Assembly (NCBI GenBank): GCA_937980285.1
Contig: CALJQI010000286.1
Span: 1 to 8,932 of the forward strand
Direction: 5' to 3'
From: an uncultured Gammaproteobacteria bacterium
Lineage (GTDB): Bacteria; Pseudomonadota; Gammaproteobacteria; GCA-001735895
Length of the DNA stretch: 8,932 bases
Positions within the stretch are counted from its first letter, which is position 1, and each line of letters starts with the position of its first letter. Below, piece after piece: positions 1 to 7,116 of the stretch. A program made the position numbers and the translations under genes. Under the pieces are notes generated by a model, which ran no database searches, had not been told where the DNA came from, and worked only from the letters and a program-made list of their open reading frames with translations.

Positions 1-327
1 ATCGGCTGCCGTTACTGCATGATGGCCTGCCCTTACAAGGCACGCTCCTTCATTCACGAAACCCTGAAGGACCAACTCGCGGTCGCCCCGCGCGGCAAGG
101 GTACGGTCGAATCCTGTACCCTGTGCGTACACCGCATCGACCGCGATGGCGCCGACGCCGTGCCGGCATGCGCCGAAGCGGTCAATCGCGGTGAACGCAA
201 GGCGATCCTGTTCGGCGACCTGAACGATGCCAATAGCGAGATTTCCAGGCGCCTGCGGGAACTCGGCGGTACTCGTTTACGCGCCGATATGGGCCTCAAT
301 CCCGGCGTTCGTTACCAGGGTTTATAA
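1..327 (+). CDS. dsrO: DsrO, C-terminal part (iron-sulfur subunit of the DsrMKJOP complex), truncated by the window edge
   Basis: The reading frame is open from base 1, so only the last 108 residues are present. It is a ferredoxin-like subunit of the PsrB/DmsB/NrfC family. Visible residues (numbered from the first in the window) are C3, C6 and C10, the last followed by Pro, in a CxxCxxxCP motif, then C39 and C42 in CTLCVHR and C57 in PACAEA. The tail motif FGDLNDANSEI matches the family's conserved FGDxxDPxS end. In relatives with four clusters a Cys follows the PAC motif by four residues; here that position is Val61. DsrO has been described as carrying three rather than four [4Fe-4S] clusters, so this may be a family trait. 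It is a periplasmic partner of DsrJ and DsrP, passing electrons between the periplasmic side and the membrane quinone subunit. The assignment rests on motifs plus the dsrP-dsrN-dsrR genes that follow 2 bases downstream. The Tat signal expected at the N-terminus is out of view. Confidence 0.88.
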   Translation: MGCRYCMMACPYKARSFIHETLKDQLAVAPRGKGTVESCTLCVHRIDRDGADAVPACAEAVNRGERKAILFGDLNDANSEISRRLRELGGTRLRADMGLNPGVRYQGL

Positions 328-329
328 AG

Positions 330-1523
330 ATGCCAGCACCGATCAAATATGCAGAAATCAAAACCAGCAGTTCCGGCTACTGGGGCCTGCTGCTGGCGCT
401 GACGCTGATTACGCTGATCGGAGTCGTCGGCGCCCACCACATGGAAGTCGAAGGTCATCACGTCAGCGGCATGAACAACCAGATTGTCTGGGGCCTGCCG
501 CATGTTTTTGCGATATTCCTGATCGTCGCCGCTTCCGGCGCGCTCAACATCGCCTCGCTGGCCTCGGTGTTCGGTAAACAGGCCTATAAACCGCTGGCGC
601 GTTTTTCCGCGGTACTGTCGGTTACGCTACTGGTCGGCGGCCTTGCCATCCTGCTGCTCGATCTCGGGCGCCCGGATCGCCTGATCGTGGCCATGACTTA
701 CTATAATTTCAAATCGATTTTCGCCTGGAACATTATCCTTTACAGCGGTTTCGTCGTTATCGTGCTCGCCTACCTGTGGCTGATGATGGAGCGACGCATG
801 CAGCGCTGGAGCAAGCCGGCCGGCCTGCTCGCATTTGTCTGGCGCCTGATACTGACCACCGGTACCGGTTCGATTTTCGGTTTCCTGGTGGCGCGCGAAG
901 CTTACGACACCGCCGTGCTGGCGCCGATGTTTGTCATCATGTCATTTGCGTTCGGACTGGCGATTATGATCCTGCTGCTGATATTGAGCTTTGGCCTGGA
1001 CCGCCGCGAACTGGACATGTCTCACCTGCTGCGATTGCGGAAATTGTTAGGCATTTTCACCGCCAGCGTGTTTTACTTTGTCGTTGTATATCACCTGACC
1101 AAGCTATATGGCACGCAAAACCACGGATTCGAGTCGTTCATCCTGATGGATGGCGGCGTTTACAGCTTCATGTTCTGGTTCCTCCAGATCGGGCTTGGCA
1201 ACCTGCTGCCGCTTGCGCTGATCTACGCGCCGCAACTGCAAAACTCGAGCAAGTCGCTGATACTGGCCTGTTTACTGGTCATTGCCGGCGCCTTTGCCCA
1301 GCTCTACATCATTATCATCGGCGGCCAGGCATATCCGTTGAATATCTTTCCGGGTTACATCGTAGAGAGCAGCTTTTACGACGGCGTCGTCAACAGCTAC
1401 ACGCCAAGTTCATGGGAATTCATGCTCGGCTGCGGCGGCTTTACCGCCGCCCTGCTGATGGCCCTGCTCGCGCTGCGCGTACTGCCGGTAATGCCGGCAA
1501 CGTTAAGCGCCGAGGCGAACTAG
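330..1523 (+). CDS. dsrP: DsrP, NrfD/PsrC-like integral membrane subunit of DsrMKJOP
   Basis: A 397-residue polytopic membrane protein with about ten hydrophobic segments, roughly at residues 17-37, 52-78, 90-111, 128-152, 163-184, 195-222, 238-258, 275-300, 308-331 and 361-385. The motif DLGRPDR at 111-117 after the third helix is characteristic of the NrfD family. Histidines H36, H37, H43 and H44 sit in the first extramembrane loop, and the late YTPSSWE stretch (358-363) is also family-like. NrfD-type proteins exchange electrons with quinones in the cytoplasmic membrane; in the Dsr complex DsrP is the partner of DsrO. The length matches DsrP of sulfur oxidisers. The ATG is 2 bases after the dsrO stop codon and dsrN starts 3 bases after its end, so this is one operon with probable translational coupling. 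Which direction electrons flow cannot be read from the sequence. Confidence 0.9.
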   Translation: MPAPIKYAEIKTSSSGYWGLLLALTLITLIGVVGAHHMEVEGHHVSGMNNQIVWGLPHVFAIFLIVAASGALNIASLASVFGKQAYKPLARFSAVLSVTLLVGGLAILLLDLGRPDRLIVAMTYYNFKSIFAWNIILYSGFVVIVLAYLWLMMERRMQRWSKPAGLLAFVWRLILTTGTGSIFGFLVAREAYDTAVLAPMFVIMSFAFGLAIMILLLILSFGLDRRELDMSHLLRLRKLLGIFTASVFYFVVVYHLTKLYGTQNHGFESFILMDGGVYSFMFWFLQIGLGNLLPLALIYAPQLQNSSKSLILACLLVIAGAFAQLYIIIIGGQAYPLNIFPGYIVESSFYDGVVNSYTPSSWEFMLGCGGFTAALLMALLALRVLPVMPATLSAEAN

Positions 1524-1526
1524 CCC

Positions 1527-2933
1527 ATGTCCTCGCTGTTCCTCTCCGCAGCGCACAAATCCTCCGGTAAAACCACGCTCAGCATCGGCCTGTGCGCGGC
1601 CCTGAAAAACCGCGGCCTGGCGGTACAGCCGTTTAAAAAAGGGCCCGATTACATTGACCCTGTCTGGCTCGGCATGGCCGCCGGCAAACCCTGCTACAAC
1701 CTCGACTTTTTTGTCGCCGGCAGGCAGGAAACCATCGACGATTACTGCCATCGCGGCCGCGACGCCGACATCTGCCTGATCGAAGGTAACAAGGGACTCT
1801 ACGACGGCCTCGATCTCGACGGCAGCAACAGCAACGCCGCGCTCGCCAAGGCGATCAAAAGCCCGGTTATCCTGGTCATAGACGTACGCGGTACGATGCG
1901 CGGCATTGCCCCGCTGCTGATCGGCTACCAGGTGTTCGACGAAGAGGTCAACATTGCCGGTGTTATCGCCAACATGACCGGCGGCAAGCGGCACGAGGCA
2001 AAACTGCGCGCCGCGGTCGAGGAGTATACCGATATCCCCTTTCTCGGAGCCCTCGAACACACCGATTCGATCGGTTTGAGCGAACGCCACCTGGGCCTGA
2101 TTCCGGGGAACGAAGATCCCCACTCGGAACAGAAAATTGCCGCCATCGCGGCCGCGGTGTCCGACAGCGTCGACCTCGACCGCTTGATCGAACTGTCGCG
2201 CCAGGCCGGCCGGGTCGAGCCCGCCTCGCTGCCGCTGCAGCACAAGGCGAAATTCAAAGGCCTGCGAATCGGCATCGCCCGCGACCGCGCCTTCGGTTTT
2301 TATTATCCCGGCGACCTCGAAGCCTTCGAGCAGGCGGGCGCGCAACTGGTTCCGATCGACAGCATTCGCGACAGGGCCCTTCCCGATCTGGACGGGTTGT
2401 TCATCGGCGGCGGTTTCCCGGAACGCCATGCGGCCGAGCTGTCCGCCAATGTAAGCCTGCGCGAGTCGATCCGGCAGGCTATCGACAATGGCTTACCCGC
2501 CTACGCCGAATGCGGCGGAATGATGTACCTGTCGAAGAGCCTGAGCTGGAACGGCGAAAACCACGCCATGGTCGGAGCGCTGCCTGCCAGCAGCAGCATG
2601 CACGAGAAACCGCAGGGCCGCGGCTACGTCAAACTGGCGGAAGACGCCGAACTACATCCCTGGATGTCGCCCACGCAGGACGCAAGAACGCTAAACGCGC
2701 ACGAGTTTCATTATTCGTCGCTGGACGGCCTGCCGCGGGACAGTCAATTCGCCTACCAGGTCCGCAGAGGCAGCGGCATTCAACAGCTTCAGGACGGACT
2801 GGTTTATCGCAATCTGCTGGCGTCATATAGCCATCAGCGTAACACCCAGTCCAATCCCTGGGTCAAGCGCTTCCTCGGTTTTGTCAAACGCAACAAGCCT
2901 GTCACCGCGACCGATGTCGCCAGCGCCCTGTAA
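1527..2933 (+). CDS. dsrN: DsrN, CbiA/CobB-like glutamine-dependent amidotransferase (siroheme amidation)
   Basis: A 468-residue protein with the two-domain layout of cobyrinic acid a,c-diamide synthase. The N-terminal ATP-binding domain has a P-loop at 8-17 (AAHKSSGKTT) and the family segment KKGPDYIDP at 37-45. The C-terminal class I glutamine amidotransferase domain shows the FIGGGFPE segment (292-299), the nucleophile Cys329 in AYAECGGMMYL, and histidines H395 (EFHYS) and H436 (ASYSH). DsrN is thought to amidate siroheme to the siro(heme)amide found in DsrAB. The position directly after dsrP and before dsrR separates it from true cobalamin-pathway CobB/CbiA, and no cobalamin genes are near. 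A GAGG at 1512-1515 could serve as the ribosome binding site, 11 bases from the ATG. Sequence alone cannot exclude a second role in cobamide synthesis. Confidence 0.88.
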   Translation: MSSLFLSAAHKSSGKTTLSIGLCAALKNRGLAVQPFKKGPDYIDPVWLGMAAGKPCYNLDFFVAGRQETIDDYCHRGRDADICLIEGNKGLYDGLDLDGSNSNAALAKAIKSPVILVIDVRGTMRGIAPLLIGYQVFDEEVNIAGVIANMTGGKRHEAKLRAAVEEYTDIPFLGALEHTDSIGLSERHLGLIPGNEDPHSEQKIAAIAAAVSDSVDLDRLIELSRQAGRVEPASLPLQHKAKFKGLRIGIARDRAFGFYYPGDLEAFEQAGAQLVPIDSIRDRALPDLDGLFIGGGFPERHAAELSANVSLRESIRQAIDNGLPAYAECGGMMYLSKSLSWNGENHAMVGALPASSSMHEKPQGRGYVKLAEDAELHPWMSPTQDARTLNAHEFHYSSLDGLPRDSQFAYQVRRGSGIQQLQDGLVYRNLLASYSHQRNTQSNPWVKRFLGFVKRNKPVTATDVASAL

Positions 2934-2941
2934 ATATCGCG

Positions 2942-3256
2942 ATGATTAGCGTAACTACCGCCGCCCTCGAACAAATCAAGCGTTCCGCCGCCGAGGGTGA
3001 AATGGGTTCGCTGCCCTTGCGTATCGCGATCAAGGAACAGGACGACGGCAGTTTTCACTACGCCATGGGATTCGACGAACAGCGCTTGCCGGGAGACAGT
3101 TTCTTCAATTTCGACGGCGTCGACCTGGTGGTATCCGAAACCAGCAAGGATCTGGCCGACGGCATGACCATCGATTTCGTCGAACTCGAGGCCGGCAAGC
3201 CGGAGTTCATCTTCCTCAATCCCAACGATCCAACCTATGTTCCGCCGCGCAAGTAA
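2942..3256 (+). CDS. dsrR: DsrR, cysteine-free A-type-carrier-like protein of the sulfur-oxidation dsr operon
   Basis: A 104-residue protein with the IscA/ErpA/HesB-like fold signature: the N-terminal ISVTTAALEQIKR helix and a LRIAIK strand, then a central MGFDEQ and a VDLVVSE strand, ending in FIFLNPNDPTYVPP. The FLNPxDPTYxPP ending is what I recall of A. vinosum DsrR. There is not a single cysteine, whereas IscA-type carriers use three conserved cysteines to hold an iron-sulfur cluster, so cluster scaffolding is not possible in the usual way. In A. vinosum DsrR is needed for full sulfur-globule oxidation and has been linked to post-transcriptional control of dsr expression. It begins 8 bases after dsrN and lacks a clear Shine-Dalgarno sequence, which suggests coupling. 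It is the last dsr gene in view. Confidence 0.87.
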   Translation: MISVTTAALEQIKRSAAEGEMGSLPLRIAIKEQDDGSFHYAMGFDEQRLPGDSFFNFDGVDLVVSETSKDLADGMTIDFVELEAGKPEFIFLNPNDPTYVPPRK

Positions 3257-3270
3257 TCATCAAACCGGGC

Positions 3271-3298
3271 TTCGCTTGAATCGCTAAAGCGGTATACT
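3271..3298 (+). promoter_or_regulatory. Candidate sigma-70 promoter for the kinase cassette, with palindrome
   Basis: TATACT at 3293-3298 matches the -10 consensus in five of six positions. The best -35 at the usual distance is poor (TTCGCT at 3271-3276, 16-base spacer), so an activator may be needed. A perfect palindrome CGCT-AA-AGCG lies at 3282-3291, just before the -10, and TCGCT occurs twice (3272-3276, 3281-3285), making this a plausible operator. Transcription would begin near 3305. No U-tracted terminator is visible after dsrR, so read-through from dsr is also possible. Confidence 0.5.
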
Positions 3299-3314
3299 GA
3301 CGCGGACCACAGCA

Positions 3315-4973
3315 ATGAAACCGTCATGTTCGATCGATTCCCGCGTCATGCCTGAACAAGACCCTCGCCTGCAACGCAAGACCAACCTGTTTAACGCCTG
3401 GTTTGTCAGGCTGGACAAGGAAAAGCGTAATCTGCTGTCGAGCGGCAGGTTCCGGCTGTTATTGTTGTCGCTCGCGATCCTGACGCTGTTACTGCTCAAC
3501 CTGTTGGGCGTAATTGACCCGCAAAGCCGGATTTCCATCAGCCTGCAAAAGCACGTGGTGTGGATGCACGCGCTGGAAATCGGGCTGATGCTGCTGCTGT
3601 TCTGGCAAATCTGGCGCGAACTGCTGCAACCGCTACTGCGCCTGTGCGACTGGGCTGACCTGATGCGCGGCGTTAATCTCGATGCCCGGGTCGAGCTGCC
3701 CAACGACAGCGATTTCTCGGAACTGGCGCGAGATATCAACATGCTCGGCAACATGATCAACAACCTGTCGCGCGACACCGAAATCCAGCTGCAAAAGCAT
3801 ACCGACCACATTACCCGCGAATCGAGATCATTGGCGATACTCTACGATGTCGCCTCCAGCATCAACGTGTCGCACGATCTCAACGAGCTGTTCGAGAAAT
3901 CGCTCGAGTCCCTGTGCAACAATCTGAACGCCAGCGCCGGCATTATCCGCCAGTTCAAGGGTAAGAAAAAAAAGGACGTGGTGGCCTCGATCGGCGAGAT
4001 CAACAACACCTTCCTCGCCAGCGCCGATCGCCTGCTGTCGATTCAATACCCCTTCGATGAAATCAGGCTCGACCAGATATACCGCGTCGACCGCCTCGAT
4101 TACGCAACCGTCTTCGGTGACAGTGGCTCGGAGCGCAAGGATAAGCTGCTGGTATTATCGATTCTGTTGCAGTACCGGGAAGGCGTACTCGGCGCCATAC
4201 ACCTGTTTTTTCCCGGTGACACCGAGCTCGAGCTCGAAAGCTACAGTAGTCTGCTGATCAGCATCGGCCAGCATCTGGGCAGCGCGGTTGAAAAATTCCG
4301 CCTGCTGGAGGAAGAAAGCGAGCTGCTGGTCATGCAGGAACGCACTCGCATTTCGCACGAGTTACACGATTCGCTGGCGCAAACCATCGCCAGCCTGCGC
4401 ATCCAGATTCGCGTCATCGATGAAACCTTTCACTCCGACGATGAAAAGGCCATCTGGCACCAGATGGAGCGCATCGAGTACACCATCGACCAGGCCAACA
4501 ACCAGTTACGCGAACTGATCGCGCATTTTCGCGTACCGATGGATGAGCAGGGCCTGATCCCCTCGATCGAAGAAACCATTCGCCGCACCCAGGAAGACGC
4601 CAATATCCCGATCTATTTTCAGAACGAATGGCCGGAGCAGGAGTTTTCACCCGATGTCGAACTCAATGTACTGAGAATCGTGCAGGAATGCCTGGCCAAT
4701 ATCCGCAAGCATAGCCAGGCGGAGGTCGTGCGCCTGCTGCTGATATATCGCGACGGCTACAATGTCCTGATCATCGAGGATGACGGCATCGGTTTCGACG
4801 AATCGAGCATCGTTTCCGAGGGCGTGCGCCACCTTGGTCTAAATATACTGCGCGACCGCGCGAGGGAAATCGACGCCGATATCGAGATTGAAAGCGAACC
4901 CGGCGACGGTACCCGGATTCACCTCCAGTTCAAGCGGGAAGCCGACGACGCGCTGCTGCAATCGACCGCTTGA
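3315..4973 (+). CDS. NarX/NarL-family membrane sensor histidine kinase (GAF, HisKA_3, HATPase)
   Basis: A 552-residue kinase if the ATG at 3315 is used; an in-frame ATG at 3348 (starting MPEQDP) would give 541. GGA at 3304-3306 weakly favours 3315, but the TATACT box so close upstream favours 3348. Two membrane helices (about 46-67 and 81-100) flank an external loop of only about 13 residues. A HAMP-like linker (about 101-155) and a helical segment follow, then a GAF-like domain (about 176-325). The HisKA_3 dimerisation helix carries the phospho-acceptor His351 in ERTRISHELHDSLAQ. The ATPase domain shows the N-box around Asn462, DDGIGF (489-494) and GDGTRI (530-535). NarX and NarQ have a large periplasmic domain with a nitrate-binding P-box, which is absent here, so the signal is probably membrane-borne or cytoplasmic. 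The downstream NarL-type regulator is the expected phospho-acceptor. An A8 run at 3966-3973 encodes a lysine cluster in the GAF region. Confidence 0.87.
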   Translation: MKPSCSIDSRVMPEQDPRLQRKTNLFNAWFVRLDKEKRNLLSSGRFRLLLLSLAILTLLLLNLLGVIDPQSRISISLQKHVVWMHALEIGLMLLLFWQIWRELLQPLLRLCDWADLMRGVNLDARVELPNDSDFSELARDINMLGNMINNLSRDTEIQLQKHTDHITRESRSLAILYDVASSINVSHDLNELFEKSLESLCNNLNASAGIIRQFKGKKKKDVVASIGEINNTFLASADRLLSIQYPFDEIRLDQIYRVDRLDYATVFGDSGSERKDKLLVLSILLQYREGVLGAIHLFFPGDTELELESYSSLLISIGQHLGSAVEKFRLLEEESELLVMQERTRISHELHDSLAQTIASLRIQIRVIDETFHSDDEKAIWHQMERIEYTIDQANNQLRELIAHFRVPMDEQGLIPSIEETIRRTQEDANIPIYFQNEWPEQEFSPDVELNVLRIVQECLANIRKHSQAEVVRLLLIYRDGYNVLIIEDDGIGFDESSIVSEGVRHLGLNILRDRAREIDADIEIESEPGDGTRIHLQFKREADDALLQSTA

Positions 4974-4977
4974 AGCC

Positions 4978-6435
4978 ATGGCAAAACGGATTTCACTATC
5001 GCGCGCAGCACGCCTTGTCGGCGTCAAGCGCGGTACGCTGCAACAAAAGATTCGCGCCGGGGAGCTAACGACCTTCGAAGGCGAAATCATACTCGCCGAC
5101 CTTTTGCAGGCCTACCCCGACGCGCAGTTCGAGGATTCGAGCATGCTCGAGCGCGTCGAGCAAATCATCGAGCAGGCCACCTTTATAAACCCGGATACCG
5201 CGGTTACGCGCAAACCTGATAACGTCGCCCTGACCTCACGCATCATGTCGCTTAGCGAGGAACTGTCGCGGCAGAAGCGACTGCTCGGGCGCTACCGGCG
5301 TTTTAGCGATCAACTGGCCGAGGAAATCGAACGATTGGCCGCCGAACCCGATGCGCTGCCGCAATTAAAGGCATGGCTGGATCAGGCGATGACAAAGATA
5401 AACGCCGAGGATGATACAATCGACCAATCCTTTGTAAATGAAACCTTTTTACGCGTCATGTCGGCACAGGCCACGGTAATCCCGAGCAATCACGAGTTTT
5501 TCATCGAGGGAGCCGAATCCATACTCGAAGCAGGCCTGCGCGGCGGTCTCGCACTCAACTACGGCTGCAGCAACGGCAACTGCGGACTGTGCAAGCTGCG
5601 CGTGGTATCGGGCGAGGTTCGCAAGACCAGGCATCACGATTACAGCCTGACCGAGGCCGAAAAGGGTCTTGGTTATATCCTCGGTTGCTGCAATACAGCG
5701 ATCTCCGACGTCGTGCTGGAGGCCGACGAGGCGCGCGGTAGCAGCGATATTCCGAAGCAGAATATCCCGATTCGAATCAGGAAAATCGAGCGCCCGAACC
5801 GGCAGGTAATAATCGTCAGCACCCGCACGCCGCGCACCAGCCGCCTGCGTTTTCTCGCCGGCCAGCGCGCCACTTTGTCGATCGAACACGTCGGCAGCGG
5901 CTTTTACCCGATCGCGAGCTGTCCCTGCGACGACATGAACCTGCAGTTTCACATCGCCATCGACAGCCAGGATCCGATCGCCAGTTATCTCGACGAATCG
6001 GCCAGGGCCAACGAATTGTTAACCCTCGAGGGACCGGAGGGATCGTTCGTGCTCAATGAAAACTCCCCCAGGTCGCTGGTATTTATCGCCCAGGGCATCG
6101 GCTTCGCCTCGATCAAGGGCTTGATCGAACACGCGATGGCGCTGGACGTGGCGGAGAAGATTTACCTGTTCTGGATCGCCGACGGCGATGAACCCCAGTA
6201 TCTCAACAACCTTTGCCGCGCCTGGAACGACGCACTCGATAATTTCGATTACCTAGCGCTCGAAAGCGAAGCCGGAGAACATCCCGCAGATGCTATCATG
6301 GCGCGACTGGGCTCGGACAAAGCGATAGATTTCGATTACTACCTCTGCGCTGACGACCAACTGCGGGGTAAACTGGAGCAGTTCGTCGTCAGCCATGAAA
6401 TTCCGTCAAACCAGTTTCTATATGAGAATGTTTAG
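4978..6435 (+). CDS. HTH-like / coiled-coil / 2Fe-2S ferredoxin / FNR-like reductase fusion protein
   Basis: A 485-residue protein I do not recognise by name. Residues 5-50 (SLSRAARLVGVKRGTLQQKI and on to ADLLQAYPD) look like a MerR/excisionase-type helix-turn-helix. Residues about 85-122 are a charged, probable coiled coil. Residues about 165-250 are a plant-type ferredoxin domain with C197, C202, C205 and C237 (CX4CX2C...C), good ligands for a [2Fe-2S] cluster. Residues about 262-485 resemble the FAD- and NAD(P)-binding halves of ferredoxin reductases, but key motifs have drifted. The flavin motif RxYS reads FYPIAS (309-314), the nucleotide motif GGTG reads AQGIGFAS (371-378), and CGPP reads CADD (457-460). 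A CPC pair (315-317) follows the flavin motif. The ATG at 4978 is chosen because it begins the helix-turn-helix and lies 4 bases after the kinase stop; an ATG at 4888 would overlap the kinase by 86 bases. Context suggests a redox input to the flanking two-component system rather than a housekeeping reductase. Confidence 0.8.
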   Translation: MAKRISLSRAARLVGVKRGTLQQKIRAGELTTFEGEIILADLLQAYPDAQFEDSSMLERVEQIIEQATFINPDTAVTRKPDNVALTSRIMSLSEELSRQKRLLGRYRRFSDQLAEEIERLAAEPDALPQLKAWLDQAMTKINAEDDTIDQSFVNETFLRVMSAQATVIPSNHEFFIEGAESILEAGLRGGLALNYGCSNGNCGLCKLRVVSGEVRKTRHHDYSLTEAEKGLGYILGCCNTAISDVVLEADEARGSSDIPKQNIPIRIRKIERPNRQVIIVSTRTPRTSRLRFLAGQRATLSIEHVGSGFYPIASCPCDDMNLQFHIAIDSQDPIASYLDESARANELLTLEGPEGSFVLNENSPRSLVFIAQGIGFASIKGLIEHAMALDVAEKIYLFWIADGDEPQYLNNLCRAWNDALDNFDYLALESEAGEHPADAIMARLGSDKAIDFDYYLCADDQLRGKLEQFVVSHEIPSNQFLYENV

Positions 6436-6440
6436 CTTCG

Positions 6441-6445
6441 AAGGA
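6441..6445 (+). promoter_or_regulatory. Ribosome binding site of the response regulator
   Basis: AAGGA lies 8 bases before the ATG at 6454, in the 18-base gap after the redox-fusion gene. It is the clearest Shine-Dalgarno sequence in the cassette and fixes the regulator's start. The upstream genes rely on coupling or weak sites. Confidence 0.6.
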
Positions 6446-6453
6446 TTACGACC

Positions 6454-7116
6454 ATGAGTTTAAAAGTATTACTTATCGACGATCACATGCTGTTCCGGGA
6501 AGGTTTGATCAGCCTGCTGCAACGCCGCAACATCGAGGTACTGGCCGCGGTCGGCGACGGCAACGAGGGCATCAAGCTGGCGCAGGAGCTGAACCCGGAT
6601 ATCGTCCTGCTCGACAAGCGCATGCCGATCATCGACGGCATCAGCGTGCTCAAACATTTGAAAAAACTGGGATTGACGATGCCCATCGTCATGTTGACCA
6701 CGAGTTCCAACGAACAGGACCTGCTGGACGCACTCAAGGCCGGCGCCAGCGGATACCTGCTGAAGGATATGGAGCCCGACGGGCTGGTATCCGCGCTGCG
6801 CGACATCAATGTCGGCAAGACCGTAGTCGCGCCGCCTTTGACCTCGGTGCTGGTGCGCTTCGTCAAGGGCGACATGACCGTATCGCAAAGCAAGGGCCCG
6901 TTCAGCGAGCTGACCCCGCGCGAAAGCGAAATCCTGGAATTGATGGCCGAGGGCCAGGGCAACAAGCTGATCGCACGCAACCTCGGGATCTCGGACGGCA
7001 CGGTCAAGCTGCACGTGAAAGCGGTGCTGCGCAAGCTCGGTGTCCATTCGCGTGTCGAGGCCGCGGTCATGTACATCGAACACAATCACCGCGCCGCCGA
7101 ACCGGTCGACGATTAA
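6454..7116 (+). CDS. NarL/FixJ-family response regulator
   Basis: A 220-residue two-domain regulator. The receiver domain (about 3-120) has the acidic pair D9/D10, the phospho-acceptor D54 in DIVLLDKRMP, T82 and K104 in GYLLKD, so all the phosphorylation residues are intact. The C-terminal LuxR-type helix-turn-helix (about 150-205) begins SELTPRESEILELMAEG and contains the recognition stretch SDGTVKLHVKAVLRKLGVHSR. The length and layout are those of NarL. It is very probably the partner of the HisKA_3 kinase two genes upstream, because NarL-type regulators pair with this kinase class and the three genes are tightly spaced. Targets cannot be read from the sequence. The upstream dsr genes, its own cassette and the downstream helicase are candidates by proximity only. 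Confidence 0.9.
   Translation: MSLKVLLIDDHMLFREGLISLLQRRNIEVLAAVGDGNEGIKLAQELNPDIVLLDKRMPIIDGISVLKHLKKLGLTMPIVMLTTSSNEQDLLDALKAGASGYLLKDMEPDGLVSALRDINVGKTVVAPPLTSVLVRFVKGDMTVSQSKGPFSELTPRESEILELMAEGQGNKLIARNLGISDGTVKLHVKAVLRKLGVHSRVEAAVMYIEHNHRAAEPVDD

Noticed and set aside
776..1570. 264-codon plus-strand frame overlapping dsrP
   Set aside because: The translation is rich in Arg, Ala and His with no domain; dsrP in the other frame has family motifs and membrane helices.
1503..2429. 308-codon open frame antisense to dsrN
   Set aside because: It lies opposite a gene with clear catalytic motifs, has no recognisable domain, and is expected from high third-position GC.
4888..4977. Upstream extension of the redox-fusion gene
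   Set aside because: It would overlap the kinase ATPase domain by 86 bases and add 30 residues before a natural helix-turn-helix beginning; the ATG at 4978 fits better.
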